NCBI RefSeq assembly: GCF_000971235.1
Contig: NZ_BBMB01000009.1
Span: 58,012 to 122,011, forward strand
Direction of reading: 5' to 3'
From: Demequina subtropica
GTDB lineage: Bacteria; Actinomycetota; Actinomycetes; Actinomycetales; Demequinaceae
DNA: 64,000 nt
The notes under the pieces are model-generated. The model had not been told where the DNA came from. It searched no databases and worked only from the letters and a program-made list of their open reading frames with translations. The translations under genes and the position numbers were made by a program. Of this stretch, positions 50,980 to 58,917 are shown in pieces (the stretch's first letter is position 1; each line of letters opens with the position of its first letter).

Positions 50980-51063
50980 TATCGATCATCTCTATGCGGC
51001 ATCGTTGCTGAATCTATTGGACCACAGTCGGAGGCGAGCCTAGGGTGGGGATCAGACCCACCA
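50980..51063. promoter_or_regulatory. Divergent LysR/lig promoter region
   Basis: An AT-richer stretch (atcgatcatctctatgcgg) with the short palindrome ATGCGGCAT (50994-51002) is a LysR-site candidate. TAGGGT at 51041-51046 is a probable -10 box for the lig operon. Confidence 0.5.
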
Positions 51064-51081
51064 GTGACAAGGACGCCACTC

Positions 51082-52056
51082 GTGCTCAAGGACATCCCCG
51101 GCCATGACGCGCACGCCCCGGCCCGCCACGGCGAGACGACGGGCGGCTTCGAGAAGTCGCCCGGCTGGCTCGACTGGTACGACGGCCCCGCGACGCCGAC
51201 CTTCCGCCTGCCCTCCGGCGCGGTCGACGCGCACTGCCACGTGTTCGGCCCCGGCGCGCTGTTCCCCTACGCCCCGGAGCGGAAGTACACGCCGTGCGAC
51301 GCCTCGGCGGCGCAGCTCTTCGCGCTGCGCGACCGTCTGGGCTTCGACCGCAACGTCATCGTCCAGGCGACGTGCCACGGCGCGGACAACCGCGCGCTCG
51401 TCGACGCGCTGCGCCGCAGCGAGGGACGCGCCCGCGGCGTCGCCACCGTCCGCCGCGACGTCACCGAGGACGCGCTCGCCGAGCTCCACGCCGCGGGCGT
51501 CCGCGGCGTGCGCTTCAACTTCGTCAAGAGGCTCGTGGATCGCGTGCCCACCGACTCGCTCGAGGAGATCGTCGCGAAGATCGCGCCGCTCGGCTGGCAC
51601 GTGGTCATCTACTTCGAGGCGGCGGACCTGCCGGAGCTCTACGACTTCTTCTCCGCCATCCCCACGGACGTCGTCGTCGACCACATGGGTCGGCCGGACG
51701 TGACCAAGGACGTGGACGGGCCGGAGTTCGGCCTCTTCCTCCGCTTCATGCGCGAGAACCCGAACGTCTGGACCAAGGTGACGTGCCCCGAGCGGCTCAG
51801 CGTCACCGGTCCACGCGCGCTCGACGGCGAGCGGCACGCCTACACCGACGTGGTGCCGTTCGCCCGACGCGTGGTCGAGGAGTTCCCCGACCGCGTGCTG
51901 TGGGGCACCGACTGGCCCCACCCCAACCTCAAGGACCACATGCCCGACGACGGGCTGCTGGTCGACCACATCCCTCACATCGCCACCACGGCGGAGCTGC
52001 AGCGGAAGCTGCTCGTCGACAACCCCCAGCGCCTGTACTGGCCGGAAGGAGCATGA
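51082..52056 (+). CDS. ligI: 2-Pyrone-4,6-dicarboxylate hydrolase
   Basis: A 324-residue amidohydrolase-family lactonase that opens 2-pyrone-4,6-dicarboxylate to 4-oxalomesaconate. The LigI signature is strong throughout: AVDAHCHVFGPG, YAPERKYTPCDAS, RNVIVQATCHGADN, RGVRFNFVKRLV, VVDHMGRPD and WGTDWPHPN near the end. The GTG at 51082 has AAGGA 8 bases upstream; GTG 51064 is the alternative and lacks one. First gene of the operon, 1 base before ligAB. Confidence 0.92.
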   Translation: MLKDIPGHDAHAPARHGETTGGFEKSPGWLDWYDGPATPTFRLPSGAVDAHCHVFGPGALFPYAPERKYTPCDASAAQLFALRDRLGFDRNVIVQATCHGADNRALVDALRRSEGRARGVATVRRDVTEDALAELHAAGVRGVRFNFVKRLVDRVPTDSLEEIVAKIAPLGWHVVIYFEAADLPELYDFFSAIPTDVVVDHMGRPDVTKDVDGPEFGLFLRFMRENPNVWTKVTCPERLSVTGPRALDGERHAYTDVVPFARRVVEEFPDRVLWGTDWPHPNLKDHMPDDGLLVDHIPHIATTAELQRKLLVDNPQRLYWPEGA

Positions 52057-52057
52057 C

Positions 52058-53401
52058 ATGGCACTCGACAAGCCCTACAAGGACATCCCCGGCACCATCA
52101 TCTTCGACGCCGAGCAGGCCAGGAAGGGGTTCCACCTCAACCAGTTCTCGATGTCGCTGATGAAGCCCGAGAACCGCGAGCGGTACCTCGCCGACCGCGC
52201 GGCCTACCTCGACGAGTGGCCGCTCAGCCCCGCGCAGCGCCAGGCGGTGCTCGACATGGACCTCAACGCCATGATGGCCGAGGGCGGCAACATCTACTTC
52301 CTCAGCAAGATCGGCGCGACGCACGGCCTCAGCTTCCAGCAGATGGCCGGCTCGATGACGGGCATGAGCGAGGCCGCGTACCGCGACATGATGATCGGCG
52401 GCGGGCGCCGCCCCGAGGGTGTGCGCCTCAAGGACCTCGACGGCTGGACGCCGCCGTCGAACGAGAAGGCGACCACGATGCGCGAGGACGCGCCCGCCTG
52501 CTACACCTCCGCGCTGTTCACGTCGCACGTGCCCGCGATCGGCGCCGCGATGGACCTCGGCAAGACAGAGGAGCCGTACTGGAAGAAGATGTTCGCCGGC
52601 TACGAGTGGACCCGGAAGTGGGCCAAGGAGAACACGCCCGACGTCATCATCCTCGTCTACAACGACCACGCGACGGCCTTCGACTCGACCATCATCCCGA
52701 CGTTCGTGCTTGGCACCGGCTCGCACTACCCGGTCGCGGACGAGGGCTACGGCCCGCGCCCGGTGCCGGACGTCTACGGCCACCCGGAGCTCGCGGCGCA
52801 CATCGCGCAGTCGGTGATCCAGGACGACTTCGACCTCACGCTCGTCAACGAGATGGTGGTGGATCACGGTCTCACGGTGCCGCTTTCGCTCGTGTTCGGG
52901 GACGTGGACGAGTGGCCGTGCAAGATCATCCCGCTGCCGGTCAACGTGGTGCAGTATCCGGTGCCCTCGGGCCGCCGCTGCTACGAGCTCGGCAAGGCGA
53001 TCCGCCGCGCGCTCGACAAGTGGGACGGCGAGCCGCTCAACGTGCAGATCTGGGGCACGGGCGGCATGAGCCACCAGCTCCAGGGCCCTCGCGCGGGCCT
53101 CATCAACGAGGAGTGGGACAACGCCTTCCTCGACCACCTCATCGCGGACCCGCTCGGTCTGACCGAGTGGCCGCACATGGAGTACGTCGACGAGGCCGGA
53201 TCCGAGGGCATCGAGCTCGTCGACTGGCTCATCGCGCGCGGCGCCATGGATGATCAGTTCGAGGGCGGCGCTCCCAGCGTCGACCACCGCTTCTACCACG
53301 TGCCCGCCTCGAACACCGCGGTCGGACACCTGGTGCTCAGCAACCCCGTCGCCCAGCCGGCAGCCGCCGTCGAGGCGCTGCCGCAGGAGGTCCATGCATG
53401 A
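52058..53401 (+). CDS. ligAB: Protocatechuate 4,5-dioxygenase, fused alpha and beta subunits
   Basis: A 447-residue extradiol dioxygenase. Residues about 1-130 equal LigA (KPYKDIPGTIIFDAEQARKG, EGGNIYFLSKIGATHGLSFQ) and about 145-447 equal LigB. Iron ligands and base are conserved with LigB spacing: His157 (TSHVPAIG), His204 (NDHATAF), His339 (GGMSHQLQG) and Glu386 (GIELVDW); intervals 47, 135 and 47 compare with 49, 134 and 47 in LigB as I recall it. It cleaves protocatechuate between C4 and C5 using Fe(II). Alpha-then-beta order differs from DesB gallate dioxygenase, which is beta-then-alpha. AAGGAG precedes the ATG. Confidence 0.94.
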   Translation: MALDKPYKDIPGTIIFDAEQARKGFHLNQFSMSLMKPENRERYLADRAAYLDEWPLSPAQRQAVLDMDLNAMMAEGGNIYFLSKIGATHGLSFQQMAGSMTGMSEAAYRDMMIGGGRRPEGVRLKDLDGWTPPSNEKATTMREDAPACYTSALFTSHVPAIGAAMDLGKTEEPYWKKMFAGYEWTRKWAKENTPDVIILVYNDHATAFDSTIIPTFVLGTGSHYPVADEGYGPRPVPDVYGHPELAAHIAQSVIQDDFDLTLVNEMVVDHGLTVPLSLVFGDVDEWPCKIIPLPVNVVQYPVPSGRRCYELGKAIRRALDKWDGEPLNVQIWGTGGMSHQLQGPRAGLINEEWDNAFLDHLIADPLGLTEWPHMEYVDEAGSEGIELVDWLIARGAMDDQFEGGAPSVDHRFYHVPASNTAVGHLVLSNPVAQPAAAVEALPQEVHA

Positions 53402-54354
53402 CCGATGACAAGATCCGCATCGCCGTCGTTGGCGCCGCCGGCGCCTTCGGGATGAAGCACCTCGACGGCCTCGCCCACATCGAGGACGCCGAGGTGACGG
53501 TCGTCAGCGGCACGCGGCCCGAGCCGACTCAGGCCGTCGCCGAGAAGTACGGCGTGCCCACGGCCCTGCTCAGCTTCGAGGAGGTGCTCGAGCGCGACGA
53601 CGTCGATGCGGTGATCCTCGCGACCCCCACCGGGCTCCACGCCGCCCAGACGCAGGCGGCGCTCGCGGCGGGGAAGCACGTCCAGGTGGAGATCCCGCTG
53701 GCGGACTCGCTGGCCGATGCGGAGGCCACGCTCGTGGCGGCGGAGGCGTCCGACCGCGTCGCGATGGTGGGTCACACGCGGAGGTTCAACCCCTCGCACC
53801 AGTGGGTCCATCAGAGGATCGCCGCCGGCGACTTCGGGATCCAGCAGATGGATGTGCAGACGTACTTCTTCCGCCGCACGAACACCAACGCCAAGGGCGA
53901 GCCGCGCTCGTGGACCGACCACCTGCTGTGGCACCACGCCGCGCACACGGTGGACCTCTTCGCCTACCAGGCGGGCCGCATCGTCCAGGCGAACGCGATC
54001 CAGGGGCCCATCCACCCCGAGCTCGGCATCGCGATGGACATGTCGATCCAGCTCAAGGCCGAGTCCGGGGCCATCTGCACGCTCTCGCTGTCGTTCAACA
54101 ACGACGGTCCGTTCGGCACGTTCTTCCGCTACATCGGCGACACGGGCACGTACATCGCGCGCTACGACGACCTGGTCGACGGCCGCGAGGAGCCCATCGA
54201 CGTGTCGAGGGTCGCTGTCAGCATGAACGGCATCGAGCTGCAGGACCGGGAGTTCGTCGCGGCGATCCGCGAGGGGCGCGAACCCAACTCCTCCCTGCGC
54301 CAGGTGATCGACTGCTATCGCGTGCTCGGGCAGCTGGAGGAGCAGCTCGCGTGA
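53398..54354 (+). CDS. ligC: 4-Carboxy-2-hydroxymuconate-6-semialdehyde dehydrogenase
   Basis: A 318-residue Gfo/Idh/MocA-fold NADP-dependent dehydrogenase that turns the hemiacetal of the ring-cleavage product into 2-pyrone-4,6-dicarboxylate. LigC hallmarks include IAVVGAAGAFGMKHLDGL, GKHVQVEIPLADSLADAE, MVGHTRRFNPSHQWVH, RSWTDHLLWHHAAHTVDLFA and SFNNDGPFGTFFRYI. ATG overlaps the ligAB stop. Substrate comes from LigAB and product goes to LigI. Confidence 0.93.
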   Translation: MTDDKIRIAVVGAAGAFGMKHLDGLAHIEDAEVTVVSGTRPEPTQAVAEKYGVPTALLSFEEVLERDDVDAVILATPTGLHAAQTQAALAAGKHVQVEIPLADSLADAEATLVAAEASDRVAMVGHTRRFNPSHQWVHQRIAAGDFGIQQMDVQTYFFRRTNTNAKGEPRSWTDHLLWHHAAHTVDLFAYQAGRIVQANAIQGPIHPELGIAMDMSIQLKAESGAICTLSLSFNNDGPFGTFFRYIGDTGTYIARYDDLVDGREEPIDVSRVAVSMNGIELQDREFVAAIREGREPNSSLRQVIDCYRVLGQLEEQLA

Positions 54355-55325
54355 TCCTTCCCCGGATGGGCCTCGGCTGCATGGAGCTCAGCCACGCCTA
54401 CGGCGTCGCGCCGTCGCCCGAGGACGGCGAGCGGATGATCCGCGCCGCACTCGACGCGGGCGTGCGGCTCCTCGACACCGCGACGCTGTACGGCGGCGGC
54501 CGGAACGAGGAGCTCGTCGGCCGCGCGATCAAGGGCCGGAGGGACGATGCGCTGCTCGCCTCCAAGGGCGGCATGGCCATGGTCGACGGCGTCAAGACGA
54601 TCGACGGGCGCCCCGACACCCTGCGGGCGCAGGTCGACGCCTCGCTCTCCCGCCTCGGGGTCGATCGCATCGACCTCTACTACCTGCACCGCTGGGACAA
54701 GAAGGTGCCCATCGGAGACAGCGTCGGCGCCCTCGCGGAGGCGGTCGAGGCGGGCAAGATCGGCGGGATCGGGCTCTCCGAGGTCTCGGTCGCGCGCCTG
54801 CGCGAGGCGCTCGCGGTCGCACCGATCGCGGCCGTCCAGAACGAGTACTCGCTGTGGAGCCGCAACCCCGAGCTCGGCATGCTCGAGGCGACGCGGGCGG
54901 CGGGCGTCGCGCTCGTCGCCTTCTCGCCGGTCGCGCGCGGCTTCCTCGCGGACGGCATCGCGGACCCCGACGCTCTCGCGGAGAAGGACATCCGGCGTGC
55001 CATGCCCAGATTCCAGCCGGAGCACTGGCCCGCCAACGCCGCGCTCCTGCCTGCGTGGCGCTCGCTCGCGGCCGAGGCCGGATGCACTCCGGCGCAGCTC
55101 GCGCTCGCGTGGGTGCTCTCGCGCGGCCCGCACGTCACCGCGATCCCGGGCACGACGAGCCTCGAGCACGTGCGCGAGAACCAGGCGGCGGAGGCGCTCG
55201 CGGTTGACGATGCGCTGCTCGCCCGCGCGGGCGCGCTCATCGGCACCGCGACCGTGTCGGGGCCCCGGTACAACGCCGCGCAGTCCGAGGAGGTGGACGC
55301 CGAGGCGTTCGGCGTCGTGCTCTGA
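54351..55325 (+). CDS. Aldo/keto reductase
   Basis: A 324-residue NADPH-dependent oxidoreductase with the complete tetrad: DTATLYGGGRNEE (Asp and Tyr, about 41-53), ASKGG (Lys about 71) and YYLHRWD (His). The start GTG overlaps the ligC stop (GTGA), so it belongs to the lig operon. It is not a standard member of the protocatechuate 4,5-pathway; it might reduce the aldehyde or keto intermediates or an aromatic aldehyde feeding the pathway. Confidence 0.88.
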   Translation: MILPRMGLGCMELSHAYGVAPSPEDGERMIRAALDAGVRLLDTATLYGGGRNEELVGRAIKGRRDDALLASKGGMAMVDGVKTIDGRPDTLRAQVDASLSRLGVDRIDLYYLHRWDKKVPIGDSVGALAEAVEAGKIGGIGLSEVSVARLREALAVAPIAAVQNEYSLWSRNPELGMLEATRAAGVALVAFSPVARGFLADGIADPDALAEKDIRRAMPRFQPEHWPANAALLPAWRSLAAEAGCTPAQLALAWVLSRGPHVTAIPGTTSLEHVRENQAAEALAVDDALLARAGALIGTATVSGPRYNAAQSEEVDAEAFGVVL

Positions 55326-55441
55326 CGGGCGGCCGCGTGAGCCGAGGGCTACGTCGCATAGCGGCGTGATCCCTCCTATTCATTGCTCTTGCGACGCGTC
55401 GTCGGTAGAAAGGGTGCATCGCACATGCTGGGGGGACAGTG

Positions 55442-58400
55442 ATGCAGGTGAAGCGCGGCGCGGCGTTGCTCGCGATGGTTGGAGTGGTGCTCGGGGCAAG
55501 CATCGGGTGGGCGGGCCCCACCTATGCGGATGAGGGCGGAGCGGTCGTGGGCTCCGTGGACGGCGCTGCGTGCAGCGCGAACACCCTCACGCGTAACGAC
55601 GACGGCTCCTCGACGGAGGTGGAGCTTCCCTTCGAGCTGAGCTTCTACGGGCGGACCTACGACAGCCTGTGGGTCAACAACAACGGGAACGTCACCTTCG
55701 AGAGCGCGTTGGCGACCTACACGCCGTTCGGTCTGCTCGCGACGAGCACGCCGATCATCGCGCCGTTCTTCGCGGACGTGGACACCCGCGCGGACGGTGG
55801 GGATCCCGTCACCTATGGCTACGGCACCACGACCTACGACGGGCAGGAGGCGTTCTGCGTCGACTGGCTCAACGTCGGCTACTTCAATCGTCATGTCGAC
55901 AAGACCAACTCGTTCCAGCTGCTGCTGGTCCCGCGTCCCCAGTCGGGCGACGGTGCCTTCGACATCGTCTTCAACTACGACCGCATCGAGTGGGAGACGG
56001 GGGACGCGAGCGGGGGCCAGGGCGGGACCGGTGGCTCCTCGGCACGCGCCGGGTTCTCGGCGGGGACCTCCGAGCCCAACACCTCGCTCGAGCTGCCCGG
56101 ATCCGGCGAGCCGGGTGCCTTCCTCGACTCGAATCTGACGGGCCTCACCAGCGGGTCCCAGGGCTCCACCGTCGACGGACGGTACGTGTTCCGGGTGCGT
56201 AGCGACGGGGTGGTGGCGGACACGTACGTCGCGCTCGGCGACAGCTATCAATCGGGCGAAAGCGTGGGCGGCTACCTCGAGGGCTCCGATACCGACACGA
56301 ACAAGTGCCATCGGTCGTCCGAGGCGTACCCGGAGCTGCTGGTCAGTGAGCACGCGGTGCGTCTGGATCTCGACTTCCGTGCATGTGCCGGCGCCACCAT
56401 CTACTCGATGGTGAACACCGGTGCGGGGCTGCGTCCCAACGACGACGCGCTCGCACAAGTCGACGCGCTCGACGAGTCCACGGAGCTGGTCACCGTCGGG
56501 ATCGTCGGGAACGACCTGAACTTCGGCGGCACGCTCCAGTACTGCGCCGAGCAGGACGCGCTCGGCCCGTGGCCGGTCATCGGGTGGTTCTGGGAGACGT
56601 GCTACCTCCATGAGCACGAGGCGGCCGACGAGCGCCTGACCAGCCTTGAGGAAGGTTCGATCGGCGACGATCTGCTGGACCTCTACCGGCTCATCCGCGC
56701 CAAGGCTCCCTATGCTCGCATCCTCGTGGTCACGTACCCCATGTTCTTCCCGGAGGACGGTGGTGACGCGCTGCTCGGCACCTGCGGCAACATCGCCCGG
56801 CAGTTCGATCGTCGATGGATCAACGAGCAGATCGTGCGGGCCGACGACGGCATCGAGGCGATCGCGGCCGCCGCAGGGCTCGAGGTGGTTCGGCTCGACA
56901 AGGCTTTCGAGGGAGCGCATCTGTGCGAGGACGACGCCGCGATGAACGGCGTGCAGTTCCCGCACTTCGAGGAGTCCTTCCACCCGAACGCGAAGGGTCA
57001 CTCGCTTATGGCGTCGCTCATCGCGGACCAGCTCGATGGCGCCGTCGAGCCGTCCTTCGTGATCCACCCGCAGGAGACTCACGTCGAGACCTTCGAGGTC
57101 AAGGGCAAGACGTTCTACGTGAACGTCGCGTGGCCCGGTAGCGACGTCGTCACGGAGCTGGTGTCGCCGTCGGGCGTCGTGTACACGCGTACCGAGACGC
57201 AGGGCGCCGAGCATGGAAGCGGCGCGACCTATGAGTACTGGGGGGTGTCCGACCCGGAGCCCGGCACCTGGACCGTGACCTCGTTCGGGGCAGATGTCGC
57301 GGCGGCGGGAGAGCCGGTGACCCTGTCCACCGTCGACAGCATTCCGCTCGATTCGCGTCCGACCGCCGAGTTCACCGTGACCAGGACCGGGGCCTCCTAT
57401 GTGTTCGACGCCTCGGCGTCGAGCGACGCCGACGGCGAGGTCGTCGACTACTGGTGGGACTTCGGTGACGGCGCGACCGCGACCGGCGCTGTGGTCGAGC
57501 ACGCCTTCACCGAGCCGGGCCTCTACCGCGTCGCCCTCGAGACCACGGACGATGCTGGTGGTCACGGCTTCGGCGTCGCGGAGTCGCTCATCACGGTGTC
57601 CGACGTGCCGGCGATCGTCTCGGGCGGGACGAGCGTCTTCACCAACGACCTTGTCGTGACCGACGGCGGGGGAGCCTTCGTGGACGGCGACTACACCTGC
57701 AGCGCTGACGTCGACATCACGGGCGACCTCACGGTCACCGGCGACGCATACCTCACCACCCGATGCGCGATCGGCGGAACGGTCCGTGCGGACGGCGCCG
57801 TCAGGATCGACTCCCGTGCATCGGTCGCCGGAGATGTGATCGCCGGGGCATCCGTCACGATGCAGTCCACGGCGGTGGTCGGTGGCAGCATCGTCACCGC
57901 TGGCCGCCTCACCGTGACGGACGGTCGCACGATCGCGCAGCTCCAGGCGGCTGGAGCGCTCGGCGGCGATGTCGAGACCGGCGCGACCGTCGCTCCCGTG
58001 ACCGACCTCGCCCCCACCGTCACGTTCGATGCGGCGGCGTGGAGCGGTGACGAACTCGTCACGTACGCGGCATGGATCAACGCGGCGGCCGAGGCGAACG
58101 GCGCCCCGTCGTGGTCGCGTGGGCTGACCGCCTCGCCCAGGTGCGCGGTGAGCGCGCTCGCGGACAGCGTCAACAGCGACTCGCTCGAGGTTCTCGAGGA
58201 CACGGTGGTCGACGCCCGTGCGAGCGCGAGCGGCTGCGCGAAGGTGACCGTCCAGGGAATGGAGATCGCCCTCGCCGCCGATCTCACGTTGGTGGTCTCG
58301 GCGGCACAGATCAGCAACGGCCTGACCGTGACGTCTCTTGACGGAGCGCCGCACACGCTGCGGCTGATCGCAGTCGACGGGGGCGTGACGGTGGTCGGCG

Positions 58401-58570
58401 GCACCTCCGCCGATGCCTCGGTCGCGGTTCAGGTCGCGGCCTCCGGCTCCGTGATGGTCAACGGCCCTGCCGAGTTCCACGGCCAGCTCATCGGTGGCAC
58501 GGTGACGACCACCGGTGCCGTGCAGCTGGCCTACGTGCCGGTGGTGACGCCGGGTGTCACGGTTGGCTGA
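55442..58570 (+). CDS. Secreted multidomain SGNH/GDSL hydrolase with nidogen-like, PKD and bactofilin-like modules
   Basis: A 1042-residue exported protein. Signal peptide is about 1-29 (ends TYADEGG). Residues about 40-255 resemble a nidogen-like domain (SLWVNNNGNVTFES, IIAPFFADVDTR). Residues about 260-540 are an SGNH esterase: GDSYQSGES (Ser about 269), GNDLNFG and ESFHPNAKGHSLMA (His). Residues about 640-720 are a PKD domain (FDASASSDADGEVVDYWWDF). From about 740 on comes a valine/glycine repeat like bactofilin beta-helices (GGTVRADGAVRIDSRASVAG, DVIAGASVTMQSTAVVGGSI). No sorting signal is present. The likely role is extracellular ester or polysaccharide deacylation. ATG 55442 preferred over GTG 55439. 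Confidence 0.85.
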   Translation: MQVKRGAALLAMVGVVLGASIGWAGPTYADEGGAVVGSVDGAACSANTLTRNDDGSSTEVELPFELSFYGRTYDSLWVNNNGNVTFESALATYTPFGLLATSTPIIAPFFADVDTRADGGDPVTYGYGTTTYDGQEAFCVDWLNVGYFNRHVDKTNSFQLLLVPRPQSGDGAFDIVFNYDRIEWETGDASGGQGGTGGSSARAGFSAGTSEPNTSLELPGSGEPGAFLDSNLTGLTSGSQGSTVDGRYVFRVRSDGVVADTYVALGDSYQSGESVGGYLEGSDTDTNKCHRSSEAYPELLVSEHAVRLDLDFRACAGATIYSMVNTGAGLRPNDDALAQVDALDESTELVTVGIVGNDLNFGGTLQYCAEQDALGPWPVIGWFWETCYLHEHEAADERLTSLEEGSIGDDLLDLYRLIRAKAPYARILVVTYPMFFPEDGGDALLGTCGNIARQFDRRWINEQIVRADDGIEAIAAAAGLEVVRLDKAFEGAHLCEDDAAMNGVQFPHFEESFHPNAKGHSLMASLIADQLDGAVEPSFVIHPQETHVETFEVKGKTFYVNVAWPGSDVVTELVSPSGVVYTRTETQGAEHGSGATYEYWGVSDPEPGTWTVTSFGADVAAAGEPVTLSTVDSIPLDSRPTAEFTVTRTGASYVFDASASSDADGEVVDYWWDFGDGATATGAVVEHAFTEPGLYRVALETTDDAGGHGFGVAESLITVSDVPAIVSGGTSVFTNDLVVTDGGGAFVDGDYTCSADVDITGDLTVTGDAYLTTRCAIGGTVRADGAVRIDSRASVAGDVIAGASVTMQSTAVVGGSIVTAGRLTVTDGRTIAQLQAAGALGGDVETGATVAPVTDLAPTVTFDAAAWSGDELVTYAAWINAAAEANGAPSWSRGLTASPRCAVSALADSVNSDSLEVLEDTVVDARASASGCAKVTVQGMEIALAADLTLVVSAAQISNGLTVTSLDGAPHTLRLIAVDGGVTVVGGTSADASVAVQVAASGSVMVNGPAEFHGQLIGGTVTTTGAVQLAYVPVVTPGVTVG

Positions 58571-58901
58571 CCTCGGCGAGCCACAGGCCCGTGAGCGGCG
58601 TCACGGGTGGCTGCATCTGCTCTGGGTGATGCCGCTGCCACTGCTGTGCGCGGGACAGGCGGTCTACGCCGCGGCGCTCAGCCTGTGCGGCCTCACCGGG
58701 TGCTATGTCGAAGGGACGGGTTGGGGCCGCAACTCCGGCACGCTGTGGACGGTCGTCATGCTCGTGGTCGCCGTCGCGCTCGTGGCCGTTCCTGCCGCGC
58801 TCGTGCCGTGGCATCCGAGGGGTCGGGTCCGGCTCGGCTGGTCGGTCGTCGCGGCGCTCGTGCTCGTCGGCGGAGCGTGGGCCGGTGTGCACCCCGACTG
58901 A
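58554..58901 (+). CDS. Small three-span membrane protein
   Basis: A 115-residue protein overlapping the end of the GDSL gene by 17 bases in another frame. Helices are about residues 20-42 (LLWVMPLPLLCAGQAVYAAA), 64-85 (LWTVVMLVVAVALVAVPAAL) and 95-112 (LGWSVVAALVLVGGAWAGV). Two cysteines (LCGLTGC) lie between the first and second helices. No family recognised. TTG 58563 is an alternative start. Confidence 0.6.
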   Translation: MSRLADLGEPQARERRHGWLHLLWVMPLPLLCAGQAVYAAALSLCGLTGCYVEGTGWGRNSGTLWTVVMLVVAVALVAVPAALVPWHPRGRVRLGWSVVAALVLVGGAWAGVHPD

Positions 58902-58917
58902 CGCGCGCCTCCGATGC

